NCBI RefSeq assembly: GCF_000002075.1
Contig: NW_004797615.1
Location: 362,643-426,642 of the forward strand
Source: Aplysia californica
Taxonomy: Eukaryota > Mollusca > Gastropoda > Aplysiida > Aplysiidae
Direction: 5' to 3'
DNA length: 64,000 nt
Below, piece after piece: positions 42,155 through 52,900 of the stretch. Made by a program: the position numbers and the translations under genes. The stretch's first letter is position 1. Each line of letters starts with the position of its first letter. The notes under the pieces are model-generated. The model did not search any database. It had not been told where the DNA came from and was given only the letters and a program-made list of their open reading frames with translations.

Positions 42155-43240
42155 ACTTATTATTGTCACCCTTGTGATAACACCGGCTAACCCACAAAAT
42201 ATTAAAAACATTTTTGACGAACCAATAATAAATCATTCATTTCAGACATGTCTGAATTTTGGCAAGACATGCTTTGAAAACGTTAGAAATAAAGCCGAAC
42301 AACCTACCAGCTACAGGTTTGCTGCTTGATGAAACCAAAGGAGTTTTTTGCTTCTATTATAATAATTGTGTGTGTGCCTGATGAAAGGTACCAAATGACG
42401 CTTTTTGAAGAATCCCATTTTTTTGCATTTTCATGTACAGAGATAATTTCTTAACAAAAAGGTTTTTGAATTTAAAAGACTTCTTCTCTAGTTTTTGAGA
42501 TATGGGTGATTTTGTAAGGCAGGTTATGGAAACAGTTTTGAGAAAAAACGGCTTTTATGTTTCTCCTTTGTTTCTGCTTCAAATAATAGATCTATGCTTC
42601 GAGACGACCTGACCACACATTTGCTACTCACAAACCAATTGTAAAAAACAGCTAAGAAAATGTTTATAATACATCTTCAAAACAAATTCACCATCACCTC
42701 AAGGAATTTGCAAGAAATTAGATATATGTTTGCGCAGGGCTAAAAGAGATGATACAATTTTACAAGTTTGCTCTTCATAAAAAACTAAGGGTGTGAATGC
42801 GCAAAGCTTTGCGTGGTTTAAATGTTCTAGATATTAATGCGCACTACCCGCTTTTTTAGAGAGGGGAGAGAATTACCTAAATTTTGGTATGCATTGTGGT
42901 TGAGTCGACTTTATGAATGGACAAGAGAAGCCATCCGCAATATTTACTCGGAAAACCAATTTTCTCACGCTTTTTTTTTGATTATGCAATATACCTGGTG
43001 TTAAAAATCATCTTTAAAAAAGTACTTTAAAGTAAAAGAAACTCAAGTCCTTTTACATATTGATATATTAATGGCTTAAGAATCCATTTTTAATGGAACT
43101 TAGTTTTTGTCAAAAATTTTATTTTTGACCTTTGAAGCCTGATATCGCGGTTCGACCTAATGCGTCTTTTGGTACTTTTCACCAGGCACGCTCACAATTA
43201 TAGAATTGACTCCTATAGGGTAAGCCTGTCTTATCACAAG
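42155..43240 (+). repeat. Dispersed repeat C, copy split by a TIR element
   Basis: Left part 42155-42363 and right part about 43200-43240 match the 37725-37990 copy in order: GGCTAACCCACAAAATATT, GCTGCTTGATGAAACC, TTTTTTGCTTCT, then GGGTAAGCCTGTCTTATCAC. The TIR element at 42364-43200 separates them. Confidence 0.55.
42364..43200. mobile_element. TIR element nested in an older repeat (about 830 bp)
   Basis: Inverted ends: left ATTGTGTGTGTGCCTGATGA, right on the other strand ATTGTGAGCGTGCCTGGTGA, both running into GTACCAAA-GACGC. The flanking sequence on both sides belongs to another repeat whose uninterrupted relative lies at about 37725-37990: GCTGCATGATGAAACTAAAT before, TCTTATCTCAAGGGCAA after. 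No coding sequence was recognised. The exact target duplication is obscured by AT-rich sequence (ATTATA on both sides). Confidence 0.7.
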
Positions 43241-45609
43241 GGCAAGGTGTTATATTTCTCAGAGATTGATATAAAAATGTTGTTGAGTTGTAGTATTAAT
43301 ATGAACATATTTTTAATACTGAGATCTATTCAGACCACTTGCTTGTACGATTTAACAAATAGGTCAAAGCAATTTTGCCTAAGAGGTTCATACACAGTAT
43401 GAATAGTTCATAATATTCTGGACTATAATTCTTGGAGTTTGTTTTTGCGTTTGATCTTTCTGCTTTGAGGATGTGGGTACTTTGTGACACTGCCAGAGTC
43501 AAAACGGTGCTGTGACATCATTCAACATTGAAATGTCAGTTCTGTTCTCGCTAGACACATCTACTAATTTAACATCTCAGGGGTAGTGAACTGTCAGTTC
43601 TCCATCCCTCTGTACTCATGGTTTTCAAGTGTAGGGCCTATCTTCTCATTGCAACCTTGCGCTCTTCACTTTTCAGGTAGTGATGGGTTTTTTTTTGGTC
43701 CTCTTATCTGTGTGGGTGTTTGGTAGGTGCTCTGGTACCCATGGTTTAGTATCTATTACCACTTCTAATCTTCGTTCTTACAAGAACATAACTTTACATT
43801 TTATCTATTATTTTGGCGAATCTCTTCAGTTCTGTGTAGGGATTAGTTTAGAATTTCTGAGAAGGCTGTTCAGGGCTTACTCTCATTCGACTTTCAAGAA
43901 CGAAAGTGTTTGCCAGTCATGTGTGAAAAATGCACATGATCCCGGCACTTTTCCTCCTTTTTCAAGAGACCTGAGCATTCGATTCCTCCGGCCCTGTACT
44001 TTTGGGTGTAAGAAACGAGCGAAAATTCAAAGTAGTTATGCGAGTAGTCCTGCATAGAATGGAAATTTAACCAAGTACTTTGGCATGAGAGGCAAGCAAC
44101 TTACCATTAGTATTAGGCTAGCATAGACCTTAAATTTAAATTGCTTGTAAGAACTGATGGCTCTGTCTGTCTTTAGAAAAAAAAAGGATGTCCTAGCACA
44201 ACTTTGACTTTGACATGTCACCATTTGTGTGTTCATCGAGGTATTATTATAATCGCATATATCCAAAGAATAGATGTAGGCGCTGTGCCTGGGTAAGGGA
44301 AAAGCTTTAGCTTGCTTTTGTTACTTAATATAACCTATGAGTCATCTTATCTTACTTACTCCCTCATACTTCAATAATGTTGTCTTATACTTAAACATAA
44401 TAATTATTGATGCACTATTTTCTCTTGTATTCTTAAATAGCTTAAAAAAAGTTCAGTTTTGAATTAATTGTTGACCAGCTGTTCCAGATGTTCTAAGCCT
44501 AAAATTTGGAACTTTTTTTTCCTTATTTAGTTTCTTAACTCTTTAAAATTTGAACAACACTCAGAGTTAGTCAAGAAATCCTGCAACTACGGTAGATCGC
44601 TGTTATAGTTCACCTGAATTTCATTACTTCTTCCGTTATTTCTTTTATTCAACAAAGACAAGTCATACGTTCACTATTCTTTTATTTTTAGCTTCTGCAT
44701 GCAATTATATTTGACATAAATATATTCCTACTACACATCCTGAGCCTGGAATTGCAGCTTGCATAGGCCATGTTGACGAGTAAAATATTTCACCCCACAA
44801 AATTCCTGGAAAATTTGCTCAAAATCCTGTGCTCAGAGCTGTATTGTTTGCATGTTCGATGGGAATATTTTTGCGAAATTCAAATTCAAAAATTTGAAAA
44901 TAGCAAGAAAAAGTACACAATTTAGGTAGAATCTTTCTCTTTCTCTCTTGTAAAAAAAGTGCCTTTGGGCTTAGAACAGCTGAACAGCTTGCCACATCAG
45001 ACTTCCACCACCAAGCATGGTCTTTCATTAGCTAAAATTTACTGCTGAATTTTGTCTGTTTGCAAACCTTTTTTCAGATACTAAATCTGAACTCAGTCCT
45101 GGATATAATTTTCCTGCCAGATTAGTATAATTCCAATATGAGCAGTCAACAAGTTGAAAAGGTTTCTGATTTTGAGATAAAAAATGCAAGATATTGTCAG
45201 TTTTTGCATTCTGTGATGCAATTTTTTTTTGTTGATTTTAAATTTAAAATGAGTGTGTCTTATCTTTGTATACTATGAAGGTCAAAGGTGGTTTTGTGAA
45301 ATTCATAATTGACTTCGCAAGTCAACTCAAAGAAGTTGAAGTAAAGATTTTATTGCAGCTCTAAAGTGACAGATGAGAAAGGGAGGGATAATATTATTAT
45401 TTACCTTGTTATTATGTATTAACTAAAAGGCTGGTCTGATGCCTGACTCTTTGTACTCTATCTTGTACTGATTTGTATTCCAATAATATCAAAGGTTGTT
45501 AATGACTATTTTGTGGCAATAAATGAATGCTCATATCTTTATAAAACATTTCTTTGGTCTTTGCTTACAGTTTTTGCTCTAGTGACCTCTTGGGTCTTGC
45601 AGTACTATA

Positions 45610-45624
45610 GGGGGGGGGGAGAGG

Positions 45625-45703
<79 letters not shown>
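45610..45703. repeat. (GA)n microsatellite
   Basis: Preceded by GGGGGGGGGAGAGGGAGGG, then a long GAGAGAGAGAGAGAGAGAGA run. Confidence 0.97.
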
Positions 45704-45706
<3 letters not shown>

Positions 45707-45823
45707 ATCTCAATGCTCTTGGAGAAAGGAAAAACCTAACAAAATCACATTACCATAATATATATTTACACTGAGGCAAAAGTAAAAATAAAGGGGTGGG
45801 GATGGGGAGGAAGAGGAGGAAAA

Positions 45824-45935
45824 AGAGAGATAGAGGGAGGGAGACAGACAAAGAGAGATAGAGGGAGGGAGACAGACAAAGAGAGATAGAGGGAGGGAGA
45901 CAGACAAAGAGAGATAGAGGGAGGGAGACAGACAA
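45824..45935. repeat. 28-bp minisatellite, four exact units
   Basis: Four consecutive copies of a unit starting AGAGAGATAGAGGGAGGGAG and ending ACAGACAA (45824, 45852, 45880, 45908). The units look identical, which suggests recent expansion. Confidence 0.95.
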
Positions 45936-46074
45936 AGAGGAGAAAGCAAATGAGTGGGGGGGAGAGAAGGGGTGGTGGGGGAGGGGGAGAAAGACACTGA
46001 CTCTCAGGCTCGATAGAAATGAGACATGATGCTCAGCCTGCTGATAATAATGAAACTTGGGTTATTAGTTTTCA

Positions 46075-46860
46075 TAAGAATTTTACAGCCTTTGCAACAC
46101 AATCAGGTCATTTAAGTGCTGAAGATCAGAGGTGTTTCTAGAGAATAACGTAATAATATAAAGAAAAGAGGGAGAAAAGATAACGACGAAAGATGATTGA
46201 TAGAAAAGAAGGAGCAAACCGTACCAGAACGCCCGCCAACCACCCTCTTGAAACTTTGGTTTTTTTCCAAAGACAACAGCCTCCTATATGACGAAACAGG
46301 AAAGACTTCTGAAAAGATCTACCCATGCCTTAAGGCTACAGATCCAGAACTCCATTTTTTCCTATATATTGTGCACAGGGCTAGAATAGTCACTTTGTTC
46401 ACCAGAGAACGCTGTACATTTCTTTAGTTTTAGTTTTAGAACGACTATCGCGGCATCTGCAACACAATAAGTCATGTAAGTGCTGAAGATAACAAAAGAG
46501 GGAGGGAAAATAATGAGGATAGATGTTTGATAGGAAAGGAGCAAACCACACCACAGCACCTTCCAACTGTCCACTCTACACACATACTAAGACTCATTTT
46601 AGTAAGAGTTTTACGGCACTTGCAACACAATTATGTCATATAAGTGCCAAAGATTAGAGGTGTTACAAGAAAGTAACAAACACAAAAGAAAGGAAGAGAG
46701 CTAAGGACAATAGATATTTGAAAGGAAAGAAGTAGCAAACGAGATCAGAGCACCCATCAATCACCCATAGGAGGAGAGACAATGATGACAGATATTTGAT
46801 AAGGAAAGAAGGAGCAAACAATCATTTTCAGAGTACCCGCCAATGACCCATATTCTCAGA
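46075..46860 (+). repeat. Cluster of four dispersed repeat B copies in a row
   Basis: Copies at about 46075-46260, 46430-46580, 46600-46765 and 46765-46860, all in the same direction. Shared blocks include GCAACACAAT, GTGCTGAAGAT/GTGCCAAAGAT, TTTGATAGGAAAG and CACC-GCCAA-CACCC. The last copy lacks its first half. This could be local amplification or repeated insertion. Confidence 0.65.
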
Positions 46861-47189
46861 CTGACCATGACTAAGTGCAAAACAAAATTCTGTTTACTCA
46901 GTCCCAGTGTCCGTAATCCGAGGCCCTGACACTACTAGATTACAATTTGTCCGCAAGCTATTAAAACGTACTGAGCCCAGAAAATATCATTCTTCCATTT
47001 TCAGGAAAGAGAAAAAACAGCTTCAGTCTTTTAACAATTGTACACATGTATTTTTTAATTCTTTTTTGTCAATTTTTACACTTTGAATTACGACCAAATA
47101 ATTTTTGAACACATGCAATTAATACACCACAGTTTAAGAAACTGCAGTTTAATAAAAGAAAATGTAAAAGAAAAGAAAATGTAAAAAAA

Positions 47190-47360
47190 AAATTAAAAAT
47201 TCTGGGCTTCGTACATTTTAACAGCTGGCCAACAAATTGTTTTTTTTAATAAGGAAACACTAACAAAATAAATCACCTCTGTAGTCCACCCTGCTTTTTC
47301 CAACACAAATTGGGTAGAGTCCATCTGACAAACCACCATAATTGAGACTAATCGTACACC
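47190..47360 (-). repeat. Dispersed repeat D, copy 1
   Basis: Shares AGGAAAC-CTAACAAAATAAA, CTCT-TAGTC and the C-CCTGCTTT--CCAACACA block with 49270-49425 in the same orientation. On the minus strand it starts in GTCAGATGGACTCTACCC. Class unknown. Confidence 0.6.
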
Positions 47361-47421
47361 TACACTAATGATGGAACTAGCAAAAAAATGCATGTACAAA
47401 TTTGTTACAATCTTTCCAATA

Positions 47422-47605
47422 CAGTATAACACTAACACGGATGGCTCGAATTCGTAGGGACCGACCTCGGTAGTTCGAGGGATCCGTAGTTCGAGGGATA
47501 TCTTACAAAGATAAAGAAGAAAAAACAACAACCCGGGACCGCAGGCATAGTTCGACGAATGCGTGATCTCGAGTCTTCTGTGTTCGACCTATGTGTGTTA
47601 TACTG
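47422..47605. mobile_element. Short CAGT-ended MITE (184 bp)
   Basis: TA flanks (47420-47421 and 47606-47607). Ends CAGTATAACACTAACACGGA and, on the other strand, CAGTATAACACACATAGGTC; both lead into TCGAA. It includes a repeated TAGTTCGAGGGATC-type segment. It is probably mobilised by a pogo-type transposase supplied elsewhere. Confidence 0.75.
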
Positions 47606-47844
47606 TATATATGGTTCAAAGAACAAGGGACCAAAAGACCGAACAAGTATGTATAAGTAAGTATAAATATGATTTATTGTCATTGAAAAATATGAAATGA
47701 CCAATGAGAAGCAAAAACAAACACTAAAGAAATTATACATCTACAGAACAGGGTTTGAGGTAACAAGCTGCCCATGTTAAAAGGTGAAAGACACAAAAGT
47801 TAAAAAAACATACGAACTGTATCTATTGCATCTTGCTGTAGTTC

Positions 47845-47960
47845 TATACAGCCTAGTGGTTAGGGAAATTAACCCGCAATCTAGGATTGCGGGCTCCGCA
47901 ATCTAGGATTGCGGGCTCAGGGGTTCGAGTCTCAGCTTGGTCTGATGTTGTGTCCTGTGG
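47845..47960 (+). mobile_element. tRNA-like SINE head with duplicated palindromic arm
   Basis: CAGCCTAGTGGTTAGGG resembles an A box and GGGGTTCGAGTCTCAGC a B box. Between them the 21-bp palindrome CCCGCAATCTAGGATTGCGG (plus G) is followed by a near-identical second copy. A normal tRNA would have one anticodon arm here, so the arm region has been duplicated. It is unlikely to be a functional tRNA. Confidence 0.55.
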
Positions 47961-48064
47961 CTCCTAACTGAATTTGTTGTCCACAAAATTTTAAAAATAT
48001 TCCCAGTAGTTTTAGAGAAATGACGAATTTAAATATGTGATGAGGTATTTTATCTTTTAAGTGT

Positions 48065-48250
48065 AGGTGTTTTATTGCCCCCTTCAACACAATTTAGATC
48101 ATCATTTAGGTGGGCATCCGACCCTGCCTGTCAGAGCCAACTCAGGCTGAGAGGGATACAACATCCCAACAGAAATACAGAAATATAGAGGCATTCAATA
48201 AACATTCTCCCTATTTGGGAATTGAACTCGGGTCTCCTAAATGAGACCAG
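48065..48250 (-). mobile_element. tRNA-derived SINE, copy 7
   Basis: On the minus strand: GGAGACCCGAGTTCAATTCC (B box), then GATGTTGTATCCCTCTCAGC and GGCTCTGACAGGCAGGGTCG, ending GATCTAAATTGTGTTGAAGG. It lies downstream of XRCC4. Confidence 0.7.
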
Positions 48251-49269
48251 ACGCTGGTAGACGAGGTATGAAGACACAAACAGACAAATGAAGTCAAAGT
48301 GTCACTTTTTCAGATTTCACAGTGTCGCATGCTTGAACTGTAATAACTAAAAACATTAATAAGCCACATAGTGTTTCTGCAAGCCAAAACTGCAGTTTTG
48401 GTTCTTGAATGACTACTTCACACATAATGAGGTCTGAAGCAAAATTTACTCTGCCAACACATTGCTTCGTTTTCACAGGCACACACACAAATTAAAGAAT
48501 TCATTGATAGATCATGTGTTTTTCCTAACAGAAGAAAGCTAAGTCAGACAGTGAAAAATAAGATTGGTCCTATTTATATAAATTAGTAGCATCTCTCAAG
48601 ACTCATATTGACCCCATTTTCATCTTTTCTCTTCATCCATACACACCATTATTCTTTTACTTAAATTTCATAATTTACTCTCCATCTTCTCATCCTCTTC
48701 ACATTCACAAGTATATTTTCTCACTAATTCATTTATTCACAGGAGCCTTCCTCAATAACATTCACAGACCTATTTGCCCATAAACAACTCACAGTACATC
48801 AGGCATACACATTTTTCATTTCAAAAGAACGACTGTGTACAGAAAAACTTAATATTTTCTTTCTTTTTTTTTAAAATAAAAAAAGGAAGACAGAAAAAGA
48901 TTTTCCTCTTGACATTTAGCATTGGCGCTTTTTTAGACTCAGTGTCTTGTTCTCAGGTAACTCGATGATCATCGCTATGCAAAATGGATGAGCTTATTTA
49001 GTCCACGACAACCCCTCTCTCTTCACCCAAACAGCTCAGAAAAGTCTGTAGCCCAGAGCTCACTCAAACTGGGTTCCTAGGTGGATATTTATTTTTAAAC
49101 AGATTCTTAGGCATTCAGATAATGAGAAAAATTCCATCACACACATTCTTTGATGGATTATGGACCATGTCCACGGGTGGAAACCAATAAAAAATAGGTG
49201 TCTATACGAAATATATGCAATCATTTGTCATCACTTTAATAATTCATAAATCTACTATATTTACAATTG

Positions 49270-49425
49270 TGTAAACTGTTAAATTAAAAATTCAGTTGTT
49301 TTCTGTAAAGGAAACGCTAACAAAATAAAGCCTCTATAGTCTGCCCTGCTTTGCCCAACACAGGTAAAATGCACCAGAGTAGATTCCATTAGACATACCC
49401 CATAATCATGACTACATGCAAGCGT
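49270..49425 (-). repeat. Dispersed repeat D, copy 2
   Basis: Same family as 47190-47360, e.g. AAAGGAAACGCTAACAAAAT and CCCTGCTTTGCCCAACACAG. It lies within about 400 bp downstream of the XRCC4 stop codon, so it may be part of the 3'UTR. Confidence 0.6.
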
Positions 49426-49668
49426 GTGTCTCTGTGTGTGTGTGTGTGTGTGTGTGAGAGCATGCGTGTGTGTATGCTTGTGCATGGGTACGTGGTGAAA
49501 AACCAAATCAACGACAATAAAGCTGACAATAAAGCTTTATCTTATACTAAATATCATCCCCCCCCCACCTCACACATCAATATCTGCAGGGGCAAAACAG
49601 GTTTGCCTCATTGACCCAAGTGAACATCAGTAAGAAGAAGTGCTAATGGACATTATGGCAGTGTGTGT

Positions 49669-49919
49669 CTAGAAGTTATCTAGGAGGTCATCAGGGTCAA
49701 GGTTGTCAGTGGACTTATTGGAGTTATCAGAACCACTTTTGCGTAAACTTGACTTACGACTTGCACTGCCAGGCCTGAAACAAAAAGAAGGAAAAATTGG
49801 AATGAAAAAATAAACCCTGAAGAAATTTTAAGCAGAAGTTTTCAAAAAATTAATTTGCGTGAAGTAAAAACCTTGCTTCAAATAGATGAATGGTCTGCAA
49901 AATAATTTATATTAATAGT

Positions 49920-49958
<39 letters not shown>

Positions 49959-52900
49959 TGCATTTATATAGGAATACCTGTACTCTGTAGCAGGCTCTAT
50001 GTGCTTTACCACTTATCATTATTGTTTTTTTTAGAAATATCACTTCCAACAGGGAATCCTTGAGTACAGGCTGCCGGGGATGAATTGTGAGAATGCGTGT
50101 GGTATGAGACGTGTTAACCTATTTGTCTAGCGCATTTCACATTTGTCCTACTCACTTTTTGAAGAGTGAGAAAAATAATTTTATCTTGTCAAATAATTTT
50201 ATTCGTTCAGCTGTTATTTGGGACTACTAGACTGTTACAACAGTAAACTTCCTCATTATCGTCACAGCTTACTTACATAGATAACTGGAGGAAAAAGAAA
50301 GATATTCACCTCAAATCTCTCCTCAAACGAATTGAGCAACCACATGTTGAGTAAGATATTATGACATTAGTAATTTTAGAAATAACACAACGCTTCCTAA
50401 CAGCGATTGCAAACCTCCCGATCATCTACACTGTTTATTTATTTGAATAAAGAGAAGAACATTGTCACAATGACAGCCATTTCATGAAAGGAAAAATAAA
50501 GACACACAGAGAGCAACAACAGAGAGAAAGTAAAGAAAAGAAATAGGACCTATCAGTTGCACCCTCCAACCCCCCCTGTACACCTGTCAGTGTTATATGG
50601 ATAAAGATTTATAAAACAGACTGTCACATGAAAAAGAACATAAGAGTACAAAAATCAAGGACCCCCCACCCCCCATCTCGTGGGACACATCTTATAAACA
50701 ATTACATAAAAATGTAATTATTAGACAACTCACTTTTCAAAACAATTCTTGAATAATAATAATATTGAGAACAATAGTGATAAAATAAATGGAAATGGAA
50801 CAAGTCTTTTGTGACCCTCCCCCCCCCGAGCTCCAGCAAAGAAAAAAAACGTGTTGCTACAGTCCGAGATTACCTTTGGGAGGAGTTTCCAGAAGACACC
50901 CGCGGTAACACGGGCTTGGCTGGGGTTTGTTTTTTACTCGGCGCTTGTCTTCTGGGCCTGATGACAGACAAGTGAAGGTGATAGATGAAATATAACAAGA
51001 TGGTGAGTGGGTTTTTTATTTCGGTAAGTATTTTACGGTGCTTGCAACCGCAGAAGATCTTACGAGTGTGCTGGACACATTAAGCAATTCAGTTTGATAG
51101 GAATTAATTTTGAATTTTACCTGGGTGAAGGCCGAAGCCTACTCTCATTGATTTTAGGACCACCAAGGGATCTTCAACATGCACAACTTGCACACGGGAC
51201 CTCTGGGTTTTTTTCCCTGTCCTTTTCCGAGAAGGCTTGGTGTTAGATCTTACCTAACCTAAGATCAGGGGTATGGCTGAAAGACAGCAGTAAGAAGGAA
51301 CCAAGGAGTAGGAGTAGACAGGCAGCAGAAAGAGTCAGGAGCCCAGAGGAGGGGGCAGAGAGTTGAGATGAAAGCAGACGACAACATGATTAGAAAGCAA
51401 GAGAGAAGGTGAAAGGAGATAATTTCAAAGCAGCAAATTGTCCATCATTGTCAGGTAAGAGCAATGACTGTGAGAGCAGACAAATAATTAGCAAAAAATC
51501 AATAGTTTGTGGCCCAGCTGGAAGTAATATTATATCTAATATTTTATATCATGAAATGCCCTTGAGCGGTTTATGTTATAGCGTCAATTTTTAGTTTCGC
51601 CTTTGAGAGCTTGGATATGTCAACCGATTTCACCCAATTTAGTCCTGCTTTGGCACACAAGATATTTGGAATCGCTTAATCTGGCCCGCGACTTGAACAC
51701 GCTTCCCCATACCTGACAAAGACAGTCCCAAGGGAGAATGTGGTTTTTGACTTTATCAAGAAACATTGCTGTTTTCGGACAAAAAGTTGAAAGCATCAAG
51801 AGCAGGACTTTCCTAGAAAAGTAACAAACTGACAATAATGTTGACCAGTTTTCAATCCAGTTCTGTCAACAATTTTATCGCAATACTGTAACATCACTTT
51901 AGACATTTTGTCACAAAACGTCACAAAAAGAGGAAAACAGAAAATCTGACCTGCGTGCAACAGTGGCCATCTTTTCTTCCTCTTCTTCTATGCCATCTCC
52001 GAGATTGAGTGAGGTGTCTGAGACCACAGTTTTTATCTTTGGAGGAACCGGACTTCTCTTCTGTCTTTTAGTCCTGTGGTCCTGAGGAGAGAGATAAGGT
52101 GTGGATGATATCTAAAACTTCCAATCTTTTACAGCCTCATTGTGACACCCCCCCATCACAGTTCTTATTTCACTTCTGGAATCAAGGAAGTGATTAAAAA
52201 AAAAAAACAAGCCTTGCAAAGAATGCCAAATGTAGAAGATAGAAACCTTTGGGGGTCTCAAAATCTGAGGACATGTGTCAGGTTATTTGCACATCTTGAA
52301 GGGTATCCCTATATAGAAACCTTGATTTCATTCGATTTCTGCTCGTTAACTTTTGACACATTATGTTCCCAAAGTGCTATTAATTTCAAATAACCCTTTC
52401 TTTTTCAACCTTGATAAAACCTGCTGATTAAGAATACAGCACTTGAGAGTTCAACCTCTATGCCAAAAGTTTAGCCTATGTAATTTCCTAAAGGTAAACT
52501 TGGTCATGATGAAGAATAGAACCATTCCAATTTTAGTGACGAAAGTGTGTCAGAGCTGGCATTAAAAGTCAACCTTCACTTTCACTTCTACCAAGCGCAA
52601 GAGAATGTGAACATTAGAAGGTTACTAAGTGCACAGTAAGTTGAACAAATGAGTGGACATTGTTAGAAAAGAAGGTAAACAGGAGAGGGATGAATGTGAA
52701 TTTGACCCCTAATACTCTTCGAAAAAGTAACTGGAAGATACATTATGCCTTGCAAGATAAATTAAAATTCTGAGAATATTCTTCAATTCGATTAATGAAA
52801 TATTAGTCGTAAAGCTCTCTGTGCTACTTTAAATTTCATAAAGCTACGAAGATGTTTTTAAAAAAACCCAGGGGAAAAAATGTTTTTTCTTTTTTTTTGT

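Larger units (their letters stand above)
36850..49668. other. Spacer between the NEK 3' end and the XRCC4 3' end
   Basis: Contains SINE copies, repeat B (38915, about 43700-43790, 46075-46860), repeat C, palindrome copy 1, microsatellites, the 28-bp minisatellite, the 47422 MITE and repeat D. The unrecognised terminal NEK exons and both genes' 3'UTRs must lie here. A TTTATT at about 49088 (AATAAA on the minus strand) is a possible XRCC4 poly(A) signal. Stretches 40900-42150, 43240-43680 and 43800-45600 show nothing I can identify. Confidence 0.6.

Noticed and set aside
41800-42329. Two overlapping open frames of 108 and 115 aa with hydrophobic stretches
   Set aside because: No recognised family, no supporting splice context, and the second overlaps repeat C.
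43680-44057. 125-aa open frame beginning with a hydrophobic stretch
   Set aside because: Its first part runs through a dispersed repeat B copy; no homology seen in the rest.
45824-45935. CRISPR-like regularly spaced repeats
   Set aside because: Head-to-tail minisatellite without spacers, in an animal genome.
46138-46427. Open frames of 62-76 aa on both strands
   Set aside because: They lie in repeat B copies; similar peptides (e.g. TRAPTNHP) recur wherever the repeat occurs.
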